NCBI GenBank assembly: GCA_964448675.1
Contig: CAYUZU010000015.1
Location: 55,394-119,393, forward strand
Length of the DNA stretch: 64,000 nt
Direction: 5' to 3'
Source of the DNA: CAYUZU01 sp964448675
GTDB taxonomy: Bacteria > Planctomycetota > Phycisphaerae > UBA1845 > Fen-1342
Below, piece after piece: positions 25,591 through 34,059 of this stretch. Each line of letters opens with the position of its first letter. The stretch's first letter is position 1. Both the position numbers and the translations under genes were made by a program. The notes beneath the pieces were generated by a model, which was not told the DNA's origin, searched no databases, and saw only the letters and a program-made list of their open reading frames with translations.

Positions 25591-26797
25591 TGGCCCGGCG
25601 CTCGCGGCGCAGCGCCTGCAGCTCGTCGCGGTTCCGGCGCTTGCGGTCCCCATGTGTCGCGCACAGCGATTCGTACGAGAACAGTGCGAAGTCGCCCCCC
25701 CACTCCAGGCACCGCCGCAACTGGTCGTACGTGTCGCGCGGCTGCTCATGCATGTAGAGGCCGATGCCCGGCACGACGCCCCGCGGCCCGACAACCGCGT
25801 GATAGGCCCCGATATCCGCCTCGAGCTTGCCGAGATTGGTCGAGTACGCCATCGGCATCAGCGCATCAACCAGCCCCAGCCGCCGCCAGCCGGCTGCATT
25901 CTGCAGGTACTCGTGATACGCCGTCGCGGGGTCGCGCCAGACGGCGGCGGTAAGAGCCGCCCCCGGCCGACAGCGATCGAGCGTCTGGCGCAGCTCGCCA
26001 ACCAAACGCGTGAGCTGCCGGGCGCGCCAGGCATCCCAGGCATCGGGGTCGTCGTCCGGGTGCCGGCCCGCCTCGTGCCGGTAGAGCGCGAGCGTGGCGG
26101 CGTCGCGGGGATACCGCGCCGCTTCCTTCTGCGCCGGGTCCCAGACGTAACGGATGTAGTCCAGGTGGATACCGTCGATGTCATAGCGCGTGGCGATCTC
26201 GGCAACGACGGCTGCCACGTGACGCCGCACCGCCGGCAGGCACGGATTCAGGCACACGTACGAGCTGTTCAGCGGCTGGCGAGCGCCGCTGGCGTCACGC
26301 AGGAACCAGTCCGGGTGCGCGTGCCAGAGTTGTGGCGGATCGAGGTCGCGCGGCGGCGGCTTGGTGCCGCGCCAGCCGGGCATCACGTTCACATAGGCCT
26401 GGATGTGCAAGTCCCGCGCGTGCGCTTCGCGCACGGCCACCGCCAGCGGATCAAAGCCGGGATCGCGATGGCCGAACTCGGCCGACCAGGGCTCGAGCCG
26501 CGAGGGGTAGGCCACGGTGCCGTTGCCGCGCACCTGCCACAGCACGGTGTTGATGCCGAGCCGGGTGCAGTTGTCGAGGATCGTCCGGATGTCCTCTTCG
26601 AGGTAGTAGTGATAGCGCGCCACCCATACCGCCCGTACGGGCGCCGGCAACGGGCGCGGTGGGGCGCGCCACGCCGCCGTTTCCTGCGAGCGCGACCGCT
26701 GCGGCGCGGGTGCGCGGCAGCCTTCGAGCACTGCAATCGCCGCAAGCAGTGTCACGCTGCCGACAAAGATCACCGGGATGCTGCGGCTCGGTCGCAT
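25565..26797 (-). CDS. GHL10 (DUF187) family glycoside hydrolase-like lipoprotein
   Basis: 410-residue lipoprotein: a hydrophobic signal helix ends in the lipobox VLEGC near residue 27. The mature protein is a GHL10 TIM barrel with VRAVWVARYHYY, the NTVLWQVRGNG strand, HIQAYVNVMPGWRG, HPDWFL and the family signature DGIHLDYIRY, followed by LMPMAYS. This is the same catalytic-domain family as the larger protein at 14698-17019, without its accessory modules. It would act on an unidentified glycan at the cell envelope. It begins 35 bp after the DUF1611 stop, in the same direction. Its 3' end overlaps the convergent lipoprotein gene. The frame upstream of 26797 shows no homology, so this ATG is preferred. 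Confidence 0.83.
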   Translation of the reverse strand: MRPSRSIPVIFVGSVTLLAAIAVLEGCRAPAPQRSRSQETAAWRAPPRPLPAPVRAVWVARYHYYLEEDIRTILDNCTRLGINTVLWQVRGNGTVAYPSRLEPWSAEFGHRDPGFDPLAVAVREAHARDLHIQAYVNVMPGWRGTKPPPRDLDPPQLWHAHPDWFLRDASGARQPLNSSYVCLNPCLPAVRRHVAAVVAEIATRYDIDGIHLDYIRYVWDPAQKEAARYPRDAATLALYRHEAGRHPDDDPDAWDAWRARQLTRLVGELRQTLDRCRPGAALTAAVWRDPATAYHEYLQNAAGWRRLGLVDALMPMAYSTNLGKLEADIGAYHAVVGPRGVVPGIGLYMHEQPRDTYDQLRRCLEWGGDFALFSYESLCATHGDRKRRNRDELQALRRERRAIMAELLGR

Positions 26798-26832
26798 CGT
26801 GCTCAGCAGTAGACCGGGTCCGCCCGCAGGCG

Positions 26833-27891
26833 TCAATCGCCGTGGCGCGGCGCCGCAAGCACTGCGTCGAGCAGGCGCTCGCATCCATCGCGCACCGGGT
26901 CCGCCACGGGCAAGCCGAACTGGTCTTCCAGCCGGCGGGCCGTGTCGCGGGCGATCTCCGCACTGCAGGTCACCGTGTTCAGCGCGATGGCGACGACGCG
27001 GGCCGGATGTACCAACGCGGCCACCTGCTCGTACGCCGCGATCTGTTCCGCGATGGGCGGCAGCGCGCTGAACGGCGGCGCTTTGTAGTGCGTGCGATCG
27101 GCCGCATGCACCAGCAGCAGCGCGTCGGGGCAGGCCCCGTGCAGCAACGCAAGCGCAACCGCCGAGTAGCCGGGATGGCCGAGGCTGCCCTGCCCTTCAA
27201 CAAAGACGACGTCGGCTTCGGCCGCGGCCAGCACCAGGTCCTCGACGGCCCCCGGCGCGAAGTCGGCAATGCAGGCATCGACCGGCACACCCCCGCCGGC
27301 GACCAGGATCCCCGTCTGCCCCGTCGCCAGCATGCGGGCGTCGAGCCCCCGGCGGCGGGCGGCCTCCGTGAGTTCCACGGCGGTGAGCATCTTGCCCACG
27401 CTGGCGTCGCTGCCGACCGTCAGCACACGGCGGCAATGCGTCGCCTTGGCGCGCGCGGCGGCGATGGTCGTGCTGGCGGGGCGGCGGCGCAACTCGATGA
27501 CGCGCGCTGTGCCGCGCGCCAGCAGGCTGGCGATCTCCGCATCCTCGCTCAGGAAGCGATGCAGGCCGCTCACCACGTCGAGCCCGGCTGCAAGCGCGGC
27601 GCACACGTGCCGGCGCATGTTCTCGGGCAGTACACCGCCGACCGGCGCCACCCCCACCACCAGCGCATCCGGGGAGAAACCGCTCGCCGCCGCGATGTCC
27701 GGCACGATGGGCACGTCCGGGGCGGACGGAATGAACTCGGCGAGTTGCCGCCCGGCGGCCTGGCTGTCCACGACGGCCACGACGTCGGCACGCCGGTAGC
27801 GCAGCAGGACCGCCGCCGTCTTGGCCGTGAATACGCCGAGGTGCCCTTCGGTCAGCAGCAGCAACCGGCGATGCGCGGAGAAGTCGTTCAT
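26833..27891 (-). CDS. DUF1611 family protein (DgcN-like)
   Basis: 352-residue cytoplasmic protein of the DUF1611 family, with a Rossmann-like N-terminal half (VVAVVDSQAAGR, DALVVGVAPVGG) and a C-terminal P-loop half (TVGSDASVGK near residues 157-166, VFVEGQGSLGHPGYSAVAL). A member named DgcN has been reported as a D-glutamate N-acetyltransferase that works with an enolase-superfamily racemase. From memory, many DUF1611 genes sit next to a dipeptide epimerase; none is seen here. It starts 27 bp after the stop of the upstream kinase gene and precedes the GHL10 lipoprotein, so a three-gene transcript is possible. Assignment to the D-amino-acid reaction is inference. Confidence 0.8.
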   Translation of the reverse strand: MNDFSAHRRLLLLTEGHLGVFTAKTAAVLLRYRRADVVAVVDSQAAGRQLAEFIPSAPDVPIVPDIAAASGFSPDALVVGVAPVGGVLPENMRRHVCAALAAGLDVVSGLHRFLSEDAEIASLLARGTARVIELRRRPASTTIAAARAKATHCRRVLTVGSDASVGKMLTAVELTEAARRRGLDARMLATGQTGILVAGGGVPVDACIADFAPGAVEDLVLAAAEADVVFVEGQGSLGHPGYSAVALALLHGACPDALLLVHAADRTHYKAPPFSALPPIAEQIAAYEQVAALVHPARVVAIALNTVTCSAEIARDTARRLEDQFGLPVADPVRDGCERLLDAVLAAPRHGD

Positions 27892-27918
27892 GCCGACAGG
27901 ATAGCGAAACGTGGCGGG

Positions 27919-30282
27919 CTACGCATCGAGGACGCTGCGGACACGGCGCAGCAGGTCGCCGGAACTGAACGGCTTCGGGAGCAGCTCGACGCCGTCGTCC
28001 ACCAGGCCGCGCTGTCCGATCACGTCATGGGAGTAGCCGGATACGTACAGCACGCGCATGTCCGGCTTGCGGCGCGCGATGCTCTCGGCCAGTTGGCGGC
28101 CGTCCATGCCCGGCATGATCACGTCAGTGACGAGCATGTGAATCGCGCCGGCATAGGTCTCGACGATCTCCAGGGCATGGCGCGCACCGGCCGCCTCGAG
28201 CACGATGTACCCGTGGCCCCGCAGGGCGCGGCAGGTCAACTGACGCACGGCCTGGTCATCCTCGCAAACCAGGACGGTCTCGGTGCCGCCGGGAACGCTG
28301 CCTACGGGCTTGTCCGCCGCCGATTCGCGGGCCTCGTCGAGACACGCGGGCCAACACACCGTGAAGGTGGCGCCGGCGCCGGGCTTGCTGTCGACCTGCA
28401 CGTGGCCGCCGGCCTGCCGCACGACGCCGTGCACGGTGGCCAGGCCGAGCCCGGTGCCTTCGCCCGAGGGTTTGGTCGAGAAGAACGGCTCGAACATGCG
28501 GGGCAGGACGTCTTCGCTGATGCCGCAGCCGGTGTCGCGCACCGTGAGGCGCACGTGGGGGCCGGGTTGCGCGTCGGCCTGCCGCGCGACGTAGTCCTCG
28601 TCGAGCGTGACGTTCGCGGTGGCCAGCTCGATCCGTCCGCCGTCGGGCATCGCGTCCCGCGCGTTGACCACCAGGTTCATCACGACCTGCTCGAGCTGGG
28701 CCACGTCGCCCCGGATCGGCCAGAGCCCGTCGGCATAGTGCGGCGCGATCATGACACTCTCCGGCACGAGGCGTTCGAGCATCTTGTGCATCTCGCTCAG
28801 CACCGTGTTGAGGTCGAGCAGCTCGGGCTTGGCGAGCTGCCGCCGGCTGAACATCAACAGCTGCCGGGTCAGCGCGGCGGCGCGCTGGCCGGATTGTTCG
28901 ATCTGGTCGAGGCCGTCGTGCACGGGGTGCGTACTGGCAAACTCGTCCGCCATCGTCAACCGCAACAACTCGACGTTGCCCAGGATCGCCGTGAGGATGT
29001 TGTTGAAGTCGTGCGCCACGCCGCCGGCGAGTTGCCCGATCGCTTCCAGCTTGCGGGACTGGTGGATCTGCTCCTCCAGTTGCCGGCGTTCGGTGATGTC
29101 CTGGGTGATGGCGATGCCTTCGGTGATCGGCTCGCCCGGGCGAACCACGGGCACGACGTGGTTTTCGTAGAGCCGACCGCGAAAGCGCACCTCGTAATGA
29201 CTGGAGCGCCCTTCGAACGCCGCCCGGCAGCCCGGACCGGCGATTTCATGCACCTCCGGCGGGAACACCTCGAACACCGTGCGGCCGATGATCTCCTCGC
29301 GCGTAAGGCCGGCGACCTCGAGCGCGTGGCCGCCGACGAAGATGTAGCGAATGTCGCGGTCGAACAGGAAGAGCGCACCATTGGGGAAGTTCTCGGCCAG
29401 TGTGCGGTAGCGCTCCTCGCTGCTGCGCAGGGCCTCTTCGGCGAGCTTGCGCGACGTGATGTCGGTGTCGGTCCCGATCATGCGCAGCGGATGACCCTGT
29501 TCGTCCCGGCTGACGACGCGACCGCGCCCCAGAATCCAGCGCCACGCGCCCGACTTGTGGCGGACCCGGAACTCGGCGCGATAGGCGTCGGTCTTGCCAT
29601 CGAGGTGATCCTGAATCGCCCGGTGGACGCGCTCCCGATCCTCCAGCGCGATGATCGACCCGTGCGCCTCCTCCCAGGCCCGCAGCTCGTCCGGCGTATA
29701 CCCGGTCAGCGCATACCACTGGGCGCTGCGCTCGTACTCGGCGGGCCCGACGCGCCAGTCCCAGACCCCGTCGGAGACCGCCTCCAGGGCGAGCCGCAGG
29801 CGCTCCTGCGTGTCGCGCAACGCCGCCTCGGCGCGCTGCTTGGCAGTGATGTCGAGACCGATCTCGACCGCGCCGATGAGCTCGCCCGCCGGGTTGTGCA
29901 CGGGGTAGGAACGCAGGTCAAACGTGCGGCCGTCGGGGGTGCTCACCTGGTGCGCACGCGGCTCACCCGTCGCCAGCGTCTCCACCACCGGGCAGCCCTC
30001 GCACGGCTCGCTGCGCTGATGCCACAGTTCGAAACAGCGCCGCCCCACCATCTGCTGTTCCGTCAGCCCGACCGAGCGCGCCGCCGCCTCATTGGCCCGG
30101 ATGATGCGGAAGTCGAGGTCGTAATAGGCAACCAGCTCGGAGATGCTCGCCAGGATGATCCCGGTTTCATGGTCAGCCGAAGCCGCGACGGGCGTGCCGG
30201 CGGCCGTGGACTGCCCGCGCTCGGGACGCATCGGCTGCGCTGACCCGGACGCGGGGCCGGAGGTGATCGAGGGGTCCGACAC
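27919..30282 (-). CDS. PAS-rich hybrid histidine kinase with C-terminal receiver
   Basis: 787-residue soluble sensor kinase. Three PAS domains lie at about 40-150, 160-275 and 285-395. A HisKA domain carries the phospho-acceptor in GGVAHDFNN (near residue 426). The HATPase domain follows with NARDAMPDG (N box), DTGCGI (G1) and GEGTGLGL (G2). A receiver closes the protein, with the phospho-acceptor Asp in VTDVIMPGMDG (near 720) and the conserved Lys in LPKPF. PAS1 contains an unusual C-x2-CP motif (PCEGCP). No transmembrane helix is seen, so the signal is internal. The GTG start lies 274 bp from the divergent kinase gene. The DUF1611 gene follows after 27 bp. Output would be phosphotransfer to another protein. 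Confidence 0.88.
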   Translation of the reverse strand: MSDPSITSGPASGSAQPMRPERGQSTAAGTPVAASADHETGIILASISELVAYYDLDFRIIRANEAAARSVGLTEQQMVGRRCFELWHQRSEPCEGCPVVETLATGEPRAHQVSTPDGRTFDLRSYPVHNPAGELIGAVEIGLDITAKQRAEAALRDTQERLRLALEAVSDGVWDWRVGPAEYERSAQWYALTGYTPDELRAWEEAHGSIIALEDRERVHRAIQDHLDGKTDAYRAEFRVRHKSGAWRWILGRGRVVSRDEQGHPLRMIGTDTDITSRKLAEEALRSSEERYRTLAENFPNGALFLFDRDIRYIFVGGHALEVAGLTREEIIGRTVFEVFPPEVHEIAGPGCRAAFEGRSSHYEVRFRGRLYENHVVPVVRPGEPITEGIAITQDITERRQLEEQIHQSRKLEAIGQLAGGVAHDFNNILTAILGNVELLRLTMADEFASTHPVHDGLDQIEQSGQRAAALTRQLLMFSRRQLAKPELLDLNTVLSEMHKMLERLVPESVMIAPHYADGLWPIRGDVAQLEQVVMNLVVNARDAMPDGGRIELATANVTLDEDYVARQADAQPGPHVRLTVRDTGCGISEDVLPRMFEPFFSTKPSGEGTGLGLATVHGVVRQAGGHVQVDSKPGAGATFTVCWPACLDEARESAADKPVGSVPGGTETVLVCEDDQAVRQLTCRALRGHGYIVLEAAGARHALEIVETYAGAIHMLVTDVIMPGMDGRQLAESIARRKPDMRVLYVSGYSHDVIGQRGLVDDGVELLPKPFSSGDLLRRVRSVLDA

Positions 30283-30556
30283 GAGGGCGTTTCCGTCGGC
30301 TGCTCACTCGGACCACCGGGCGAGGAGCCGGCCGACCACCAGTTAGTTTCACATGATCGACGAGAAATGCTGCCAGCATTCGGGCCCGGTGTCTCTAGAT
30401 ATTAACGGATTGAAACGTCCGGCACCAGCGGGATCGCAGCCCCACCCCCCCGGGGCCGCGCCGAAATTGCGCTTTCCCTCGCGCCGCGTCGCGGTCAAGA
30501 TGCAATGAGTGACTGGTGACGCTGCCACCGAAGTTCATAGGAGCTGCGAGGACAGC

Positions 30557-33319
30557 ATGAGCCGCCGACCCGAGCTGAAGCCGGAAACCGGCCGACCGGC
30601 CCCCGACGCGCAGGGCACCGGCCAGGTAACCGGTGACGTGCTCCGCTTCTTCGATATGACCGTCGGCTACCTGCTCGTGGCAGACTTCACGGGCGTAATC
30701 CGGCAGATCAACCCGACCTGGACACACGAGCTGGGCTACGGCACCGACGAACTGGTCGGCCGCCCGTTCCTCGACCTCGTGCACCCCGACGATCGGCCGG
30801 CAACCCTTGCCGAGATGGACAAGCTGCGGCGTGGGCAGCAGACGTTTCGCTTCGTCAACCGGTACCGCAGCCGCGGCGGCACCTGCCGCACGCTCGTATG
30901 GTCGGCCGTCTCGCAGCCGGCAGAAGGCCTGATTTACGCCCTGGCCCAGGACGTCACCGAGCTGAACGAGGCCAACACGGCGTTACAGACGGCCCACGAG
31001 CGCCTGTCGCTGGTGTTGCATGGCAGCAATGACGGTCTGTGGGACTGGGACGTGGCCTCGGGCGAACTCTATCTCTCGCCGCGCTGGCACGAAATCCTGG
31101 GCTACGAGCCGGGAGAGGTCGAGCCGCACATCCGGATGCTCAAGGACCTCAGCCACCCGGAGGACTACCCCCGGATCATGGCGCTGCTCGACGAGCGACT
31201 GCAGGGCGCGCACGAATCGCGCTTCGCCATCGAGTGCCGCTTGCGCGACCGGCGCGGCGCCTGGCGCTGGTTGCTCGCCCGCGGGGAGGTCACCCGCCGA
31301 GACGAGCACGGCCGCGCCGTGCGCGTCAGTGGAACGACCACCGACATCGATCAGCAGAAACGGATGCAGGAAACCCTGGTCGAGAGCGAACACCGCTACC
31401 GCCGGCTGTTCGAAGACGCGGTCCTCGGCATCTTCCGCTCGACCCTCGACGGGCGGCTGATCGAGGCCAACCCAGCCTTCGCCCACATGTTCGGCTACGC
31501 CGCCCCCGAAGAGCTCCTGCGCGACGTGAAGCACATCGGGCGCGAACTCTACGCTGCCCCGTCCGACCGCGACGAGATCGTCCGTGCGGTGCTCGCCGGG
31601 GAGGAATCCGCCGTCAAGGAAGTGGAATACCGCCGGCGCAACGGCGAGCGTTTCTTCGGCACCATTCACGCCTGGGCGACCACCAACGAGCGCGGCGAGG
31701 TGGCCTATCTCGAGGGATTCGTCGAAGACATCACCGCCCGGCGCGAGGCGGAGCGGGCCCTGCGTGAACGCACCGAAGAGCTCGATCGCCGCGTGCGCGA
31801 GCTCAACTGCCTCTACGCCATCTCGCGCCTCATCGAAAACACCAGTCTCGAGGAAGATGCCCTCCTGGCCGCGATTCTCAACGAGATTCCGACCGGCTGG
31901 CCCCCCAGCCAGGCGGTCACCGCCCGTCTCGCGATCGACGGCCGCGCGTTCCAGACGCCAGGCCATCTGCCCCACCAGGCCAAGTACCGCCAGGACGTGA
32001 CCGTCTTCGGCGAACACGTCGGCGACCTCGAGGTGCACCAGCGTGCGGGGCTCGATGTCGCGAGCGGACCGCACGCCGATCCCCGCTATCATCGGCTGCT
32101 CGGGACCATCGCCGACCAGATCGGCCAGGCCCTCGAGCGGGTCCAGTCGCGCAAGTCGCTGCGCCGCGCCCACGAGGAACTGGGCAAGCTGGCCCGCATC
32201 GTCAACAACAGCCCGGCGGTGGCGTTCGTGTGGCGCAACGCCCCGGGGTGGCCGGTGGAATACGTCACGGAGAACGTCAACCAGTTCGGCTACACTGCCG
32301 AGGAACTGGTCTCCGGCCGCATGCGCTTCGTCGACATGGTGCATCCGGACGACGTTACACGCCTCGAGAGCGAGGTCAGCGCGCACACCGCCGCCGGGAT
32401 CGAGGTTTATCGTCAGGAGTACCGCCTCGTGACCCGCGCGGGGGACGAGCGCTGGGTCGACGACCGCACATGGATCACCCGCGGGCCCGACGGCGCCGCC
32501 ACGCACTACAACGGCATTCTGCTGGACATCACCGAGCGCAAGCGGGCCGAAGCCGAACTCGCGAAACACCGCGACCACCTGGCGGAGCTCGTTCGCGAGC
32601 GGACGGCCGCGCTGGAGGCCACCCAGGCCGAGCTGCTGCGCCAGGAGCGGCTGGCGGCCCTGGGGCAACTCATCGCCACCGTCAGTCACGAGCTGCGCAA
32701 CCCGCTGGGCACTGTCCGAACATCGGTCTTTTCGCTCGGCGAGCGACTGACGGACACCGAGCCGGCGGTCCAGCGGGCCATCGCACGGGCCGAGCGCAAC
32801 ATCTTGCGCTGCGACCGCATCATTGAGGAACTTCTGGATTACACGCGGACCAACCGCCCCGAGCTCCAGACGCTGAGAATCGATGCTTGGCTGGCGGACG
32901 CCCTCGCCGAGCTCGACCTGCCACCCACGGTCCAGTGCACGCAGCGCCTGGCCACCGGCGCGACAGTCCGGGCGGACCCGGAGCGGCTGCGGCGGGCCGT
33001 GACAAATATCGTGCAAAACGCGCTGCACGCCCTGGAAGACCCCGCCGCCGTCGGCGATAATATGGGCATCGAAACCGGGGTGTCCGAGGGTCGCGTGCTC
33101 ATCCGGGTGGTCGACCGCGGCCCGGGCATGCCGGCGGAACAACTGGAACAGGTCTTCGAGCCGCTCTACAGCACACGCAGTTTTGGCGTCGGCTTGGGGC
33201 TGCCGATTGTCCGGCAGATCATGGAGCAACACGCCGGCGGCGTCGAAATCGAGAGTGAACCGGGGCAGGGAACCACGGTAACGCTGTGGCTGCCACACGC
33301 GGATGTGGCGAGTTCCTGA
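30557..33319 (+). CDS. Multi-PAS/GAF sensor histidine kinase
   Basis: 920-residue cytoplasmic kinase, first gene of a four-gene signalling cluster. Domain order: PAS (about 20-135), PAS (145-275), PAS (278-405), a GAF-like domain (about 420-545; LYAISRLIENTSLEED to DQIGQALERV), PAS (555-675), HisKA with the phospho-acceptor His711 in TVSHELRNPLG, then HATPase with NIVQNALHAL, DRGPGMP and GVGLGLPIV. It lacks a receiver, so it should pass phosphate to the dual-receiver protein encoded one base after its stop codon. Start at ATG 30557 follows GAGGACAGC; an upstream frame start at 30509 is less likely. Chromophores of the PAS domains are not evident. Confidence 0.88.
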   Translation: MSRRPELKPETGRPAPDAQGTGQVTGDVLRFFDMTVGYLLVADFTGVIRQINPTWTHELGYGTDELVGRPFLDLVHPDDRPATLAEMDKLRRGQQTFRFVNRYRSRGGTCRTLVWSAVSQPAEGLIYALAQDVTELNEANTALQTAHERLSLVLHGSNDGLWDWDVASGELYLSPRWHEILGYEPGEVEPHIRMLKDLSHPEDYPRIMALLDERLQGAHESRFAIECRLRDRRGAWRWLLARGEVTRRDEHGRAVRVSGTTTDIDQQKRMQETLVESEHRYRRLFEDAVLGIFRSTLDGRLIEANPAFAHMFGYAAPEELLRDVKHIGRELYAAPSDRDEIVRAVLAGEESAVKEVEYRRRNGERFFGTIHAWATTNERGEVAYLEGFVEDITARREAERALRERTEELDRRVRELNCLYAISRLIENTSLEEDALLAAILNEIPTGWPPSQAVTARLAIDGRAFQTPGHLPHQAKYRQDVTVFGEHVGDLEVHQRAGLDVASGPHADPRYHRLLGTIADQIGQALERVQSRKSLRRAHEELGKLARIVNNSPAVAFVWRNAPGWPVEYVTENVNQFGYTAEELVSGRMRFVDMVHPDDVTRLESEVSAHTAAGIEVYRQEYRLVTRAGDERWVDDRTWITRGPDGAATHYNGILLDITERKRAEAELAKHRDHLAELVRERTAALEATQAELLRQERLAALGQLIATVSHELRNPLGTVRTSVFSLGERLTDTEPAVQRAIARAERNILRCDRIIEELLDYTRTNRPELQTLRIDAWLADALAELDLPPTVQCTQRLATGATVRADPERLRRAVTNIVQNALHALEDPAAVGDNMGIETGVSEGRVLIRVVDRGPGMPAEQLEQVFEPLYSTRSFGVGLGLPIVRQIMEQHAGGVEIESEPGQGTTVTLWLPHADVASS

Positions 33320-33320
33320 G

Positions 33321-34052
33321 ATGAACCGACTGCACATACTGATTGTCGACGATGATCGTGACTTCGCCGAGAGCCTGGCGGAGGTTTTCTCCTTTCACGG
33401 CCACGCCGTCGAGATCGCGGATTCCGGCGAGGCGGCGATTGATCGCTTTCGGGCGGCCCACTTCGACGTGGCCTGCGTGGACGTGCGCCTGCCGGGCAGG
33501 AACGGGGTCGAATGCCTCGCAGAAATCCGCCGCTTCAAACCTGAAGTGCGGGGCATCGTGATGACCGGCTACAGCATGGAGCAGACGCTGAAGCAGGCGG
33601 TGGCCGAGGGGGCATTGGGTGTTCTGCGAAAGCCGTTCCGGGTCGAGGAGGTCCTGTCGCTGATCGAGGACCTGCACCCCGTCAGCGTGCTGGTCGTCGA
33701 CGACGACCCGGACATGCTCGAGAGCGTGTGCGAGATGCTCTCGGCCCGCGGCTACCACACGCGGGGGACCTCCGACGGACGGGAGGCCATCGAGCTGGCC
33801 CGCGGGCAGCAGGCCGACGTGCTCGTCCTCGACCTGCGCATGCCCCGCTTCAGCGGGCTCGAAACGTATCTCGGCTTGCAGGCAAGCGGGGTGTCGCCGG
33901 CGACCGTCGTCATCACGGCGTATTCGCACGAGGAGGCGGCGGCCATCGAACAACTGGAAAGCATGGATGTGCGGCGCGTGCTGGCAAAGCCGTTCGCGCC
34001 GGATGCGCTGCTGGCTGAGGTGGGGCGGCTGGTATCGCGCGGCAACAGGTAG
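33321..34052 (+). CDS. Response regulator with two receiver domains and no output domain
   Basis: 243 residues forming two CheY-like receivers in tandem. Receiver 1 has the acidic pair DDD near residue 8, phospho-acceptor Asp54 in CVDVRLPG and Lys in LRKPF. Receiver 2 has DDDPDM near 123, Asp171 in VLDLRMP and Lys in LAKPF. Both appear competent. No DNA-binding, enzymatic or other output domain follows. The start codon lies one base after the stop of the upstream kinase and the next kinase gene begins seven bases after its own stop, so translational coupling is likely. A relay role between the two kinases is inferred from order and architecture. Confidence 0.87.
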   Translation: MNRLHILIVDDDRDFAESLAEVFSFHGHAVEIADSGEAAIDRFRAAHFDVACVDVRLPGRNGVECLAEIRRFKPEVRGIVMTGYSMEQTLKQAVAEGALGVLRKPFRVEEVLSLIEDLHPVSVLVVDDDPDMLESVCEMLSARGYHTRGTSDGREAIELARGQQADVLVLDLRMPRFSGLETYLGLQASGVSPATVVITAYSHEEAAAIEQLESMDVRRVLAKPFAPDALLAEVGRLVSRGNR

Positions 34053-34059
34053 GTTTGCC

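Noticed and set aside
7030..25660. Short similar strings around CCCCATGTG at about 7034, 17024 and 25645
   Set aside because: Only about 10-13 bases are shared and one copy lies inside a coding region. It is too short to call a repeat family.
26659..30243. Plus-strand open frame of nearly 1,200 codons across the DUF1611 and kinase genes
   Set aside because: No recognisable domains. The minus strand here encodes a complete DUF1611 protein and a complete hybrid kinase.
30983..33337. Minus-strand open frame opposite the PAS/GAF kinase
   Set aside because: No domain pattern; the kinase on the plus strand is clear.
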